A stretch of 64,000 bases of DNA from Planctomycetota bacterium. GTDB lineage: Bacteria > Planctomycetota > UBA1135 > GCA-002686595. The translations under genes and the position numbers were made by a program. Shown in pieces: positions 17,675 through 27,103 of the stretch; the stretch's first letter is position 1, and each line of letters begins with the position of its first letter. The stretch is from positions 91,719 through 155,718 of the forward strand of contig NZBA01000036.1 in the NCBI GenBank assembly GCA_002686265.1. The letters are read 5' to 3'. Under the pieces are notes generated by a model that saw only the letters and a list, made by a program, of their open reading frames with translations, was not told the DNA's origin and did not search any database.

Positions 17675-19389
17675 TGGTCCGGGTCTCGGGGAAAATCCGT
17701 CAGCTGTTGGTGGACGCGGGGCTCGTGGACCGCGCGACTTGGGACAGCGCCCGCGACCAGGGCGGAAACGTCATCGAGACCCTGCTCGAGGATGGGAAGA
17801 TCACCGAGGATTCCCTGCTCGAGACGCTCGGGCGCGCCTCGAGCATCCCGCCTCTGGACCTCGCGCGCGTCGAGCCCGACCAGGCCGCTCTCGAGAGCAT
17901 CAGCCAGGAGCTGTGCGCGAAGTTCGGCGTGTTCCCCCTCTCACGCAACGGCGAGGTGCTGACGATCGTGGTCAGCGACCCCTTCGACGTGCTCCTGATC
18001 GATGATCTGCGACGCCGCACGGGCTGTCAGATCCGCCAGTTGGTCAGCTCGCCGGGGATGATCGAGCGCGCGATCGAAGCCTCCTTCCAGGCCGGGGAGC
18101 GCGAGGTAGAGGAGTTGATGGACGAGGTCGGGGGGACGGAGGCCTTGGAGGTCTCGGCCGTGGACGAGGAGGCTGACGGCCTCGACATCGCCGCCGCCGG
18201 CACCGGGGACGATGCTCCGGCCGTGAAGCTGGTGAACATGATCCTGCTGCGCGCGCTGAAGGAGAAGGCGAGCGACATCCACGTCGAACCGACCGACAAG
18301 CACATCAACGTGCGCCTGAGGGTGGACGGGCGCCTAGGCAGCATCATGACGGTCACGCGCGTCGTGCTGCCGGCGCTGATCTCGCGCCTCAAGATCCTCG
18401 CTCAGCTCGACATCGCCGAGCGCTTCACGCCCCAGGACGGGAAGTTCCAGATCCGTTACGAGGGGCGGCAGATCGACTTCCGCCTCTCGGTGCTGCCGGT
18501 CGTCGGCGGCGAGAAAGCCGTCCTGCGCGTCCTCGACACCGGGAGCATGAGCCTCAAGCTCGACTCGATGGGGTACGAGAGCCGCTCCCTCGGGCACATC
18601 CGCCAGGCGATCCGGAGTCCCTACGGGATGCTCCTGATCACCGGCCCGACGGGCTCGGGTAAGTCGACCACCCTCTACTCCTGTGTCCAGGAGGTCGCCG
18701 ATCCAACGGTCAACCTGACCACGGTCGAGGACCCGGTCGAGTACCGCATGGACGGGATCAACCAGGTGAACGTGAACCCCAAGCGGGGCCTGACCTTTGC
18801 CGGTGCCCTGCGTTCCATCCTGCGCCAGGACCCCGACATAGTCCTCCTCGGGGAGGTCCGTGACACGGAGACGGCGGGGATCGCCGTCAAGGCGGCCCTT
18901 ACCGGACACCTCGTGCTCTCGACCCTGCACACGAACGACGCTGCCAGCACGATCACGCGCCTGGTCGACATGGGCGTCGACCCGTTCATGGTCTCCAGCT
19001 CGTTGTTGTGCATCGGGGCACAGCGCCTCGCCCGCAAGCTCTGCGAGAGCTGTCGCATCGAGGCGGACGTGCCGGAGCGGGAGCTGCTCGGCGTCGGCTT
19101 TCGGCCCGAGGATCTCACCCACTGCCAGCTCTACAGCCCCGACCCCGGCGGCTGCTCGCGTTGCAACGCCGGGTACCGCGGTCGCTTCGCGATCCTCGAG
19201 ACCATGGCCTTCAACGACGAGCTCAAGCGCATGGTCGTCGAGGGACGATCCGTGCACGACATCAAGGCCGCGGCCGTGCGCGAGGGGATGCTGACCCTGC
19301 GCCGGGTCGGCTTGCTGAACGCCCTGCGTGGCCGGACCTCCCTGGAGGAGATCCTGCGAGTCACCTTGAGCGACGATACCTCCAGCTGA
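17674..19389 (+). CDS. pilB: Type IV pilus assembly ATPase PilB (GspE family)
   Basis: Extension ATPase powering pilin polymerisation. 571 residues. The N-terminal MshEN-type domain (about 1-150) contains LLVDAGLVD and the repeated short motifs of nucleotide-sensing MshEN modules; whether it binds c-di-GMP is not decidable here. The N2 domain has KASDIHVEPTD. Walker A is GPTGSGKST (from 324), then Walker B RQDPDIVLLGEVRD and LSTLHTNDA. The tetracysteine zinc site is LCESC...CSRC. Translation is probably coupled to pilT through the one-base overlap. Confidence 0.95.
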   Translation: MVRVSGKIRQLLVDAGLVDRATWDSARDQGGNVIETLLEDGKITEDSLLETLGRASSIPPLDLARVEPDQAALESISQELCAKFGVFPLSRNGEVLTIVVSDPFDVLLIDDLRRRTGCQIRQLVSSPGMIERAIEASFQAGEREVEELMDEVGGTEALEVSAVDEEADGLDIAAAGTGDDAPAVKLVNMILLRALKEKASDIHVEPTDKHINVRLRVDGRLGSIMTVTRVVLPALISRLKILAQLDIAERFTPQDGKFQIRYEGRQIDFRLSVLPVVGGEKAVLRVLDTGSMSLKLDSMGYESRSLGHIRQAIRSPYGMLLITGPTGSGKSTTLYSCVQEVADPTVNLTTVEDPVEYRMDGINQVNVNPKRGLTFAGALRSILRQDPDIVLLGEVRDTETAGIAVKAALTGHLVLSTLHTNDAASTITRLVDMGVDPFMVSSSLLCIGAQRLARKLCESCRIEADVPERELLGVGFRPEDLTHCQLYSPDPGGCSRCNAGYRGRFAILETMAFNDELKRMVVEGRSVHDIKAAAVREGMLTLRRVGLLNALRGRTSLEEILRVTLSDDTSS

Positions 19390-19400
19390 GAAGGAACACC

Positions 19401-20639
19401 GTGACCCAGTTCAAGTACGCAGCCAAGGGGCCCGGCGGGAAGACCGTCGAGGGCACCATCGACGCCGGCGACCGCAAGGATGCCGTGGCGGAGCTCAGAC
19501 GCCAGAACCTCGTCGTCATGCGCGTGGACGAGAGGGGCGCGGGGCGCACGGGGGTCACCACGAGCCTGTTCCAGCTGCGCACGCGCAAGGCGAAGCCCGC
19601 GGCGACGCGCGTCGAGCTGGTGCTGTTCACGCGCCAGCTGGCGACGATGGTCAACTCGGGGCTGTCTTTGCTCGAAGGTCTGGAGACCCTCGGTGAACAG
19701 GCCGAATCCCCGGGATTGCGGTCCGCTTGCGAGCGCCTGGTCGCGGAAGTGCGCGGTGGTTCGGATCTCTCGGCTGCCATGGAAACCTGCCCCAAGGCCT
19801 TCGACTCGCTCTACATCAGCATGGTCCGGGCGGCGGAAGTCTCCGGGCAGATGGATGTGATCCTCGAGCGCTTGGCCGAGTACCTGGAGCGAGCGGAGGA
19901 GCTGCGGCACGAGATCAAGGCCGCCATGACCTACCCGGTCGTCTCGATCGTGCTGGTGAGCGCGATCACGGCCTTCTTGATGATCGGCGTCGTCCCCGGC
20001 TTCCGGGACGTGTTCGACTCCCTTGACGCCGAGCTGCCCGCGCTCACCGCCACCGTGCTAGGCATCGCCGAGTGGATGAAGGCGAACTGGGTGGTCATGC
20101 TCGCTTCCCTCGCCGGTGGCGCGCTGGGCCTCAGCCTGTTCCGCAAGACCGAGGCCGGCAAGCTGGCCTTCGATCGGCTCAGCCTCAGCGCTCCGGTCTT
20201 CGGGCCCCTCTTCCGCAAGGTTGCCTTGGCCCGTTTCTCGCGCACGTTCGCGACCCTCATCCGCTCCGGCGTGCCGATCATGGCGACCCTCGACATCGTG
20301 GCGGACACGGCCGGCAACCGCGTGATCGCCGGAGTCGTGCAGGGCTCGCGCGACAGCGTTCGCAGCGGAAACATGCTCTCAGAGCCCCTGGCGCAGTCCT
20401 CCGTTTTCCCGCCCATGGTCGTGAAGATGATCGCGATCGGCGAGCGCTCCGGCGCCCTCGAGGTGCTGCTGGAGAAGATCGCCGAGTTCTACGACGGCCA
20501 GGTGAAGGCGGCGGTGAAGGGGCTGACGAGCATGATCGAGCCGATCCTGATCACCGTCATGGGGGTCATGGTGGGAGGCGTCGTGCTGTCGGTGTTCCTA
20601 CCCATCCTCGAGGTGGTGGGGAACCTCAGCCCGGGTTGA
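19401..20639 (+). CDS. pilC: Type IV pilus inner-membrane platform protein PilC
   Basis: Membrane platform on which PilB and PilT act. 412 residues starting at GTG 19401, with AAGGA six bases upstream. The N-terminus (FKYAAKGPGGKTVEGTI) is the usual PilC/GspF start. Two T2SSF cytoplasmic domains follow: FTRQLATMVNSGLSLLEGL with GGSDLSAAM, and FSRTFATLIRSGVPIMATLDIV later. Three transmembrane segments are visible (about residues 173-200, 223-243 and 380-405). It continues the pilT-pilB block with an 11-base gap. Confidence 0.95.
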   Translation: MTQFKYAAKGPGGKTVEGTIDAGDRKDAVAELRRQNLVVMRVDERGAGRTGVTTSLFQLRTRKAKPAATRVELVLFTRQLATMVNSGLSLLEGLETLGEQAESPGLRSACERLVAEVRGGSDLSAAMETCPKAFDSLYISMVRAAEVSGQMDVILERLAEYLERAEELRHEIKAAMTYPVVSIVLVSAITAFLMIGVVPGFRDVFDSLDAELPALTATVLGIAEWMKANWVVMLASLAGGALGLSLFRKTEAGKLAFDRLSLSAPVFGPLFRKVALARFSRTFATLIRSGVPIMATLDIVADTAGNRVIAGVVQGSRDSVRSGNMLSEPLAQSSVFPPMVVKMIAIGERSGALEVLLEKIAEFYDGQVKAAVKGLTSMIEPILITVMGVMVGGVVLSVFLPILEVVGNLSPG

Positions 20640-20886
20640 GGGCACCCGCCGAGATGCGTCGAAAAGGGGGCCTGTTCCTCAAGTCGGCGCTGCGGGGGAG
20701 CCGATAGATCGGGCTGGATACGGTGCTGGAGTCCACGTTCGGGACCGGATCTCGAAACAAACGGTGATCGCGTCGGCGTGTGCCGACCACCATGAACGCC
20801 CTTCGGGGCAGTGAGCATCTGGACAGAATGGCCGGAACCGGGAATCCAGCCCCGGAGCGTGCCCTAGGCAAGAAACACATACACAA
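20640..20886 (+). promoter_or_regulatory. Leader region upstream of the pilin gene
   Basis: A 247-base non-coding leader before the pilin, long for this compact locus. It holds a perfect hairpin GTCGGC-GTGT-GCCGAC (20772-20787). The stretch next to the start is unusually A-rich (AAGAAACACATACACAA) and lacks a clear Shine-Dalgarno. I could not find a convincing sigma-54 (GG-N10-GC) or sigma-70 site. The leader probably carries an independent pilA promoter, as is usual for major pilins, but this is inferred from spacing only. Confidence 0.4.
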
Positions 20887-21615
20887 ATGACCCGCAACCG
20901 CAAGAACGCCGGCTTCACGCTCATCGAGCTGATGATCGTGGTCGCCATCATCGCCATCATCGCTTCCATCGCGATTCCCAAGCTCATGAGCGCCCGCCTG
21001 TCGGCCAACGAATCGGCCGCCATCGCGACCTTGCGCTCCCTGTCCTCCGCTCAGGCGCAGGTCCAGTCCTCGTCGGCCGTCGATACGGACGCGGACGGCG
21101 GCGGTGAGTACGCCTACTTCGGCGAGCTGTCCGGTGCGGACGAGCTCCGCGTCTCCAACGGCGGCGTGCCCGGCGCCGGCACCGACGGTACGGACGAGCT
21201 CCAGCCCGCCGTGCTGTCCGCCGCCTTCGGCAACGTCAACAACAGCTTCGTGACGCGCTCGGGCTACGTGTTCCAGATCTTCCTGCCCACCAACGGTGCC
21301 ACCCCGACCGGCATCGCCGAAGCCGCGGGCGGCGGGGCCAGCGGCACGTTCCCCGATCCCGACAACGGCGAGATCCTCTGGTGTGCCTACGCCTGGCCCC
21401 TCGACTCCGGGAACACGGGCAACCGCTCCTTCTTCATCAACCAAGAAGGTGACCTGACCTCCACGACGAACCGTGGCGCGGCCGCCTACAGCGGCAACAC
21501 CGCCACCTCGGCGACCCCCGGCTACGACGCCGCCTACACGGACAGCGACATGTCGTCTCCGATGGCGATCGGCGTGGCGGGCAGCGACAACAAGATCTGG
21601 GTCTCCGTCCAGTAG
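20887..21615 (+). CDS. pilA: Type IV major prepilin
   Basis: 242 residues. The leader MTRNRKNAG is followed by FTLIELMIVVAIIAIIASIA, the class III prepilin motif: cleavage after Gly9, Phe as the methylated first residue, and Glu5 of the mature chain present. The globular part is acidic, rich in Gly, Ser and Thr, and contains a Cys (LWCAYAW) with no close partner. It should be processed by the peptidase at 12540 and assembled by PilB and PilC. The length is larger than typical 150-residue pilins. A strong terminator follows directly. Confidence 0.93.
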   Translation: MTRNRKNAGFTLIELMIVVAIIAIIASIAIPKLMSARLSANESAAIATLRSLSSAQAQVQSSSAVDTDADGGGEYAYFGELSGADELRVSNGGVPGAGTDGTDELQPAVLSAAFGNVNNSFVTRSGYVFQIFLPTNGATPTGIAEAAGGGASGTFPDPDNGEILWCAYAWPLDSGNTGNRSFFINQEGDLTSTTNRGAAAYSGNTATSATPGYDAAYTDSDMSSPMAIGVAGSDNKIWVSVQ

Positions 21616-21635
21616 ACCTACCAAGGTCACCGCAC

Positions 21636-21670
21636 CGAAGCCTCGTCGGCCCCGCGCCGACGGGGCTTCG
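21636..21670. terminator. Hairpin terminator between pilA and tatD
   Basis: Arms CGAAGCCTCGTCGGC (21636-21650) and GCCGACGGGGCTTCG (21656-21670) form a 15-pair stem with one G-T pair and loop CCCGC, followed by CTCTCTTC. It lies between convergent pilA (+) and tatD (-), so it may serve both strands. Confidence 0.8.
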
Positions 21671-21676
21671 CTCTCT

Positions 21677-22447
21677 TCAGGGGACGGGCGGCAGTCCGAA
21701 GAGGCGCGCAGCGTTACGGCTGGTCGCGCGGGCGAGCTCGTCGGGTCGTTCACCGCGCACGGTGGCGACGCACTCGAGCACGTCGGCCACGAGGGCCGGC
21801 TCGTTGCGTTCGCCGCGCCGCCTGTGGGGCGCGAGGAAGGGGCAGTCGGTCTCCACCAGCAGGCGATCGGCCGGAACCGCGCGCGCCGCCTCGCGGTTGG
21901 TGTCGTTGCGCGGGTAGGTGACGACGCCTGAGAACGAGATGTAGAGGTCCATCTCCAAATAGGGGGCGAGCTGGGCGGGTCCCATCGTGTAGCAGTGCAT
22001 CACGCCCGTCACGCCGGGTGCCTCGGCCAGTAGCTCGGCCGTGTCCCGGTGGGCCTCACGGCTGTGGACGATGACGGGCTTGGCGAGCTGCCGCGCCAGC
22101 TCCAGGTGCCAGCGGAAGGCGCGCAGCTGATCCTCGCGCGGCGAGTACTCCTTGAAGTAGTCCAGGCCGGTCTCGCCCACGGCCACACAGGTCTCCCGGC
22201 GGCAGAGGGCCTCGATCTCCTCCAGGATCTCGGGCGAGGCGTTCCCGGCATCGTGCGGGTGGACCCCGGCCGTGGCGAACAGATCGGGATCCTCGGCGCA
22301 GAGCTCACTCGCCGCGACCGAGGTGTGCAGGTCGGTCCCCACGACGATCATGCGCTGCACGCCGGCCTCGCGCGCACGGCTCAGGACGGCGGCCCGGTCG
22401 GCGTCGAAGGACTTCCAGAACAGGTGCGAGTGAGTATCGGTGATCAC
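21677..22447 (-). CDS. tatD: TatD-family metal-dependent DNase
   Basis: 256-residue TIM-barrel metallohydrolase. Metal ligands are visible in DTHSHL (residues 4-9), VGETGLDYF, VIVHSR and the C-terminal ETDCPFLAP...RGERNEP motif. The family has 3'-5' exonuclease or deoxyribonuclease activity in DNA repair. The GTG start overlaps the stop of the upstream HEAT-like lipoprotein gene (GTGA), so the two form a translationally coupled minus-strand pair. Confidence 0.92.
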   Translation of the reverse strand: MITDTHSHLFWKSFDADRAAVLSRAREAGVQRMIVVGTDLHTSVAASELCAEDPDLFATAGVHPHDAGNASPEILEEIEALCRRETCVAVGETGLDYFKEYSPREDQLRAFRWHLELARQLAKPVIVHSREAHRDTAELLAEAPGVTGVMHCYTMGPAQLAPYLEMDLYISFSGVVTYPRNDTNREAARAVPADRLLVETDCPFLAPHRRRGERNEPALVADVLECVATVRGERPDELARATSRNAARLFGLPPVP

Positions 22448-23418
22448 GGACAGCCGAGGTCCTCGAGCATGTTGTTGAGGAACTTCAGGAAGTTCACTCC
22501 CGCCTCGCGCTCGGCCACCGACCCGAACAGGGTGCAGGCCTGCTCGGCGGGGAGGATCTTCCGCAGGGACTGGGCGGCCTTGATGCGCAGGTACGTGTTG
22601 CCCGTGGACTCGATCAGGAGCGTCTCGAGGGCCTTGACCGCCAGGGGCTCGTGGCCGAAGTCACCGAGGGCTTGGGCCGCGTAGTGGCGCGCCGCGTCCT
22701 GCTTGAAGATATTCGTGGCCACATCGACCAGGGCGTCGACGGGCGAGGTGTTCGAACCCTGGCAAGCGGTCACGTAGCTGCGCACCAGGAACTCGTCCTC
22801 GGGCACGGTCTGGCTCTTGCGCTTGACCCGCACCAGGGGATCGATCACCTCCACCGCACGCGCCGGGGCCGTCTCGGCCAACAGGCGCAAGGACTCGGTG
22901 CGCACGTCCATGGGATGGCCGTACTCGAGGATCAGCTTCTCCAGGAGCGGGCGGGCGTCCCGCGGCGCGGCGTGGGCGCCCACCTCCAGGGTGCGCAGGC
23001 GGACCATGAGCGGGTTGTCCTCGTGGGCCAACTCTCGATAGGCGCGCAGGGCCTCGAGGCCGACCTCGCGCCCGGCGGCCTTGAGGCGCGCGACTTGCTC
23101 GCGGCGCTCGCGCAGTTGGCGGTCGTGGTGGTCGCTGGTCAGGGTCGGGTCGAGAGGCGTGCAAAGCTCCACCAGGCGTGCCACGGCCAGTTCGGGGTCG
23201 ATACTCGCGGCTGTGGCCGAGATCGACTCGGTCCCGCAGCCGCCGCCGCTCGAGAGGCACAGGACGAGGGCTCCAGCGTGCGCAAGCGCACGCCGTGAGA
23301 GCGATTCGGCACACTCACCCCGTTCCGTGGGCGTGGCCCGCCCCGTTGCGGCCCGTCGCGGGGCCTCCAGGGGGGGGGGCGGGAGGAGAGCGTCTGGCAC
23401 GTATTTTGAGGTCAGCAT
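22444..23418 (-). CDS. HEAT-repeat-like putative lipoprotein
   Basis: 324 residues from the only in-frame ATG (23418). The first 40 residues are Pro/Arg-rich, then a hydrophobic stretch ALAHAGALVLCLSSGGGC resembles a lipoprotein signal (Cys about 61). The long n-region is odd, and a non-ATG start cannot be excluded. The remainder is helical, with short repeating units such as PLMVRLRTLEVGA, HPMDVRTESLRLLAE and GNTYLRIKAAQSLRKIL typical of HEAT/PBS-lyase-like repeats. No catalytic residues are seen. It precedes tatD with a 4-base overlap; a protein-interaction role is inferred. Confidence 0.7.
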   Translation of the reverse strand: MLTSKYVPDALLPPPPLEAPRRAATGRATPTERGECAESLSRRALAHAGALVLCLSSGGGCGTESISATAASIDPELAVARLVELCTPLDPTLTSDHHDRQLRERREQVARLKAAGREVGLEALRAYRELAHEDNPLMVRLRTLEVGAHAAPRDARPLLEKLILEYGHPMDVRTESLRLLAETAPARAVEVIDPLVRVKRKSQTVPEDEFLVRSYVTACQGSNTSPVDALVDVATNIFKQDAARHYAAQALGDFGHEPLAVKALETLLIESTGNTYLRIKAAQSLRKILPAEQACTLFGSVAEREAGVNFLKFLNNMLEDLGCP

Positions 23419-23773
23419 GGGATAGAGGCTCCGTGGTGGGCGGTCCGAGCGACGGTCCGAACCGTGGTGGCTCGTCCTGGCAGCGGGTCGGGAAGGGGAC
23501 ACCTGCAAGACGCGGGCCGACCACCGACTCGCCGAAGCTATCATGTTCCAGGGACCGACCCGCGCCCAGACACTCATGCGCATCGAAAAAACTGGCAACC
23601 CCACCACGGCGGCTCCTATAGTCCCTTGTACCGCGATTCCGGCGCGTCCCCGACGCTCATGCCGGACCGCCGCGGATGCCCCAGAGAGGCAGCAGGGCGA
23701 TCCGGGCCGCGGTCCGAGGTGCCCTACTGCGAATCTTCGTTCCAACCCTCCCCACGCGTCCTCGCGATCGCCG
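23419..23773 (+). promoter_or_regulatory. Divergent intergenic region, possible promoter
   Basis: 355 bases between divergent genes, with no gene supported. An AT-richer patch contains TGGCAA (23593-23598) and TATAGT (23617-23622) 18 bases apart, preceded by GAAAAAA. This is a weak sigma-70-like candidate for the giant lipoprotein gene at 23774. The opposite-strand promoter for the HEAT/TatD pair must also lie here but is not evident. Confidence 0.3.
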
Positions 23774-26700
23774 ATGAGAAGCCCGTATCTGACCGGTCTG
23801 GCTGCGGCCCTGTGCCTGCCCACACTCACCTTCTTCGCCGCCTGCTCCGCGGGGGACGCCGGCCTCTCGGCCGGAGGGATGATGTTCGTCGAATCCTGTT
23901 CCCTGGGCTGCGCCAACGGCAACGCCGGCGAGCAGGTCGGCTGCTCGATCGTGAACGTCGGGCGCAACGTGGAGATCACCCTGCTCTTTTCGGAGGAGAT
24001 CGACCTCGCGAGCGTCAACAGCTCGAGCTTCCGCATCATCAACACGACCAACGGCTCGGTCCCCGTCGGCACCTATTCCCTGGACCCCGATGACGCCCGG
24101 CGGCTGATCTTCCGGCCCGCCCTGACCTTCGACGAGGTCGGCAATCCGCTGTTCGCCCTCGACGAGGACGAGACCTACGAGGTACTCCTCCCCGGGGAGA
24201 ACCAGGGTGACACGGGCCCCTACGTCCAGAGCGCCGGCGGGCGCCGCAATACGTCGCGCCTGCAGTGCACGATCCGGACCACCGAGGGCCTGCTGGACCC
24301 GGTCCCCGGGTCTCCCACGCACACCGCGCGCATCGAGGTGCGCGATGCCTCGGGAGCCGCCATCGAGGTCTTCGACCCCGCCGATGGCGCCGTTGACGTG
24401 CCGGTCTTCGATCCGGCCTTGGATCCCGAGCAGACCGTGATGGTCGTCGAGTTCGACGACATCATGAACCCCGCCACCTTGACCAACCTCTCCACGGGCC
24501 AGTCGAGCACGATCACGGTCAAGATCGACCCGGACGGGAACACGGTGGATCCGAGCGATCAGGTGGACCAGGCCGGCTCCTTCACGGTAGAGGTCGACTT
24601 CGAGAGCTTGAGGACGACCCTGGTCTTCGTTCCCCTCGGTGGATTCCCCTCCGCCGGTGACGACCCCCTCACCCCCCGGCGGATCATCATGAACCTGCCG
24701 ACCGGGCTGCTCGACCTCGTGGGGAACGAGCTCGCCAACCCCGGGGAGATCGTCTTCTCGACCCAGGTGATCGCCTTTGACCCGATGATCATGCCCGATG
24801 CCGACGGGGAGAATTTCACCGACGACTCGAACCACGACGTGCCGCGTAGCGGCGCTGACTGGGGCAGCGGCAGGCTGACCTACGGTGCGGGCGGCGGCTC
24901 CGGACGCCACGGCGAGCTGGTCATTCCTTCGGGCCTCTCGGTCACCATCCGTACCGGCAACGAGGACTTCCCGATCCCCGGCTTGATGGTGCGGGACCTG
25001 CTCGACAATGCGATTCCCGGTGTCGACTACGACCCCCTCGACTCCGACACCTGGCCGACCCTCAACGTCGGAGACGGCGCCTTCGAGTTTTCGCGCGTCG
25101 AGATCGAGTCCAACGCCAATCTGTTCCTGATCGGGCCTCACGCACCGCGCATCTACTCGCGCGGCGAGCTGGTCGTCGCGGGCACGGTCCACGTGGAGGG
25201 AGGCACCGCGCCACCCCATCGCTCGAACACGGGCGGCGAGAACGCCACCCAACCCTCGCCCGACGCTCAGGAGAGCGCAGAGGGGGGCACGCCCGGCGCT
25301 AACGGCCCCGCCGGCGGAGCCGGTGGCAGGGGCGGGGCCCGCTTCGATCACACGGACTCTTTCCTGCCGTCGATGCTGAACGTCGGCGGGATCGAGAACC
25401 CGATCTTCAACCCCGATAACACCCGCCTCGACGGCGAGGGCGGCGTGGGCGTCGGGGGCGGCGGGCACGCCGCGGGCCAGGGCGGGGTCCATTGGCCCAC
25501 GACGATGCCCACCTGCATCAACATCGACCCAGCCTGCAACCCACCGTACTTCTTCGGGGACGCCGAGTTCAGCCCGACGGTGCACCCGGACACCGGCGTC
25601 ACGGAGTGCCGCGTGGCCCAGGTCGCGGGCCCGGGTAGTGGTGGGGGCTACGCCCTCGCCGGCGGGACGGGGATCCCAATCTCGCCGCACACACCCAGCG
25701 ACCCCGGAATCAACTCGAACACGCCTTCGGAGACCCCCGGCGGAGATCCATCGGCGCTAGGTATCGAGCCTCCGGGTTCGGTCGCCGTGCGGGCCCTCAG
25801 CTACACCCTCGGCCACCTGCGCGGCGGCGCGGGCGGCGGCGGCGGCGGCTGTCACCTCTACGGGTCCAAGTCCGGCGGGAGCTCCCCTGAGACCTGCGCC
25901 ACCGGGAACATCTACCCGTACTTCGATCATAGTGGCGCGGGCGGCGGAGGAGGTGGCGGGGCGATCCAGCTGACTTCCGGCAAACGTATCAGCGTGACCG
26001 GAATCGTGAACGCCGGGGGAGGAGACGGTGGTAGCTCCACCGGCTTTACGAACCCCATCAACCAGTGCACTGAGATCAACGAGAACTACAACTGCGAGGA
26101 GTTCGCCTCGCCGGGCGGCGGAGGCGCGGGCGGAGCGATCAAGCTTCAAGCCCTGGTCGTCGACGTTGCCTCCCTTCCCGGGCGCTTGAGCGTCTCGGGC
26201 GGCTCGGGGGGATTGGGCGTGGGCGGCTCCCTTGGCGGCGACGCAAGCCCGGGGCTGGTGCGGATCGAGTTCTTCGGCGGCCCGAGCGCGGCCGACCAGG
26301 ACGATCACGCTGGAGACTACGCGCCCTGGATCGACCCCTACGATCCCGAAGACGCCGACCCGGGCGGATTCAACGACCCCTTCGTCTCGGCTGCGATTCT
26401 CTCGGTCGGCGCCTGGGGCGCCTTCGCGAACGGCGCGCCCGTCGTGGAGCGCTTCCGGCCCGCGTCCTTCAGCGCCGGAGCCTCGTGCTGGATGCAGCCC
26501 CAGGGGAGTTTCTTCGAGCTCAGCTTCAACGGCGACGATCCCGCAGCCGCGGACGACCCCACCGTGCCCGATGCCAAGGGCTGGAACATGGACGTGCTCT
26601 ACGATACGGGCGCGAACGGCGTGAAGGCCTTCCCCTACCGGGGGCGACCCCTGACGGCAGATCCCGACTATCCGTTGGGCCCCGGTACGGACTTCCAGAC

Positions 26701-27016
26701 ATTCTTCGGCCAGTTCATCAATCACGACCAGGCCGCGGGCGAGGGCTCTCTGTTCGCCGTTCGCTTCCAAGGTGCGCGCGCCACCGGCGTCCCTGCCGAC
26801 TTGTGCGAGGTGGAGCTGGCGGGCTTTGGCGCCGAGATCCAGCTCGGGTCCTTGACCCCCCACGTGCGTCACCCCGAGGACCTGAACCTGTTCGTCCCGC
26901 GGCCGAACATGATTCGCTTCACGATCGTCTTCGAGGAGTTCCTGCGTTCCCTGGGGCCGATTCACTTCAACATCGTGGGGCTCACCAACCTCAAGATCGG
27001 GGTGCAGCCGAACTGA
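23774..27016 (+). CDS. Giant lipoprotein with Big_5-like and glycine-rich repeats
   Basis: About 1080 residues from ATG 23774. The signal peptide ends FFAAC (Cys24). Big_5-like segments follow: ITLLFSEEIDLASVNSSSF (about 65-85) and MVVEFDDIMNPATL (about 220). A beta-strand region then leads to successive glycine clusters (GGAGGRGG, GGVGVGGGGHAAGQGG, GGAGGGGGG, GAGGGGGGG, GGGGAGGAIKL). It is closely similar in plan to the protein at 7135, including the phrase VxVxGxVxVxGG around each glycine cluster, so the two are paralogues separated by 13 kb. No enzymatic motif is visible. It is probably an exported envelope or surface protein. Confidence 0.8.
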   Translation: MRSPYLTGLAAALCLPTLTFFAACSAGDAGLSAGGMMFVESCSLGCANGNAGEQVGCSIVNVGRNVEITLLFSEEIDLASVNSSSFRIINTTNGSVPVGTYSLDPDDARRLIFRPALTFDEVGNPLFALDEDETYEVLLPGENQGDTGPYVQSAGGRRNTSRLQCTIRTTEGLLDPVPGSPTHTARIEVRDASGAAIEVFDPADGAVDVPVFDPALDPEQTVMVVEFDDIMNPATLTNLSTGQSSTITVKIDPDGNTVDPSDQVDQAGSFTVEVDFESLRTTLVFVPLGGFPSAGDDPLTPRRIIMNLPTGLLDLVGNELANPGEIVFSTQVIAFDPMIMPDADGENFTDDSNHDVPRSGADWGSGRLTYGAGGGSGRHGELVIPSGLSVTIRTGNEDFPIPGLMVRDLLDNAIPGVDYDPLDSDTWPTLNVGDGAFEFSRVEIESNANLFLIGPHAPRIYSRGELVVAGTVHVEGGTAPPHRSNTGGENATQPSPDAQESAEGGTPGANGPAGGAGGRGGARFDHTDSFLPSMLNVGGIENPIFNPDNTRLDGEGGVGVGGGGHAAGQGGVHWPTTMPTCINIDPACNPPYFFGDAEFSPTVHPDTGVTECRVAQVAGPGSGGGYALAGGTGIPISPHTPSDPGINSNTPSETPGGDPSALGIEPPGSVAVRALSYTLGHLRGGAGGGGGGCHLYGSKSGGSSPETCATGNIYPYFDHSGAGGGGGGGAIQLTSGKRISVTGIVNAGGGDGGSSTGFTNPINQCTEINENYNCEEFASPGGGGAGGAIKLQALVVDVASLPGRLSVSGGSGGLGVGGSLGGDASPGLVRIEFFGGPSAADQDDHAGDYAPWIDPYDPEDADPGGFNDPFVSAAILSVGAWGAFANGAPVVERFRPASFSAGASCWMQPQGSFFELSFNGDDPAAADDPTVPDAKGWNMDVLYDTGANGVKAFPYRGRPLTADPDYPLGPGTDFQTFFGQFINHDQAAGEGSLFAVRFQGARATGVPADLCEVELAGFGAEIQLGSLTPHVRHPEDLNLFVPRPNMIRFTIVFEEFLRSLGPIHFNIVGLTNLKIGVQPN

Positions 27017-27103
27017 TCCGCGGACCGCTCGGGCGGTGCGCGGAGGCGAGGCGCGCCGGACGCCGGGCCTGCAGGGGCTGGATTGCGGGGGAGCTCACTT
27101 CGT

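Noticed and set aside
20640..20886. Sigma-54 promoter for pilA
   Set aside because: I looked for GG-N10-GC within a TGGC...TTGC context. Near matches around 20815-20845 do not have the required spacing and bases.
22748..22760. GTTCGAACCC, resembling a tRNA T-arm
   Set aside because: It lies inside the HEAT-like CDS, and the flanking sequence does not form acceptor or anticodon arms.
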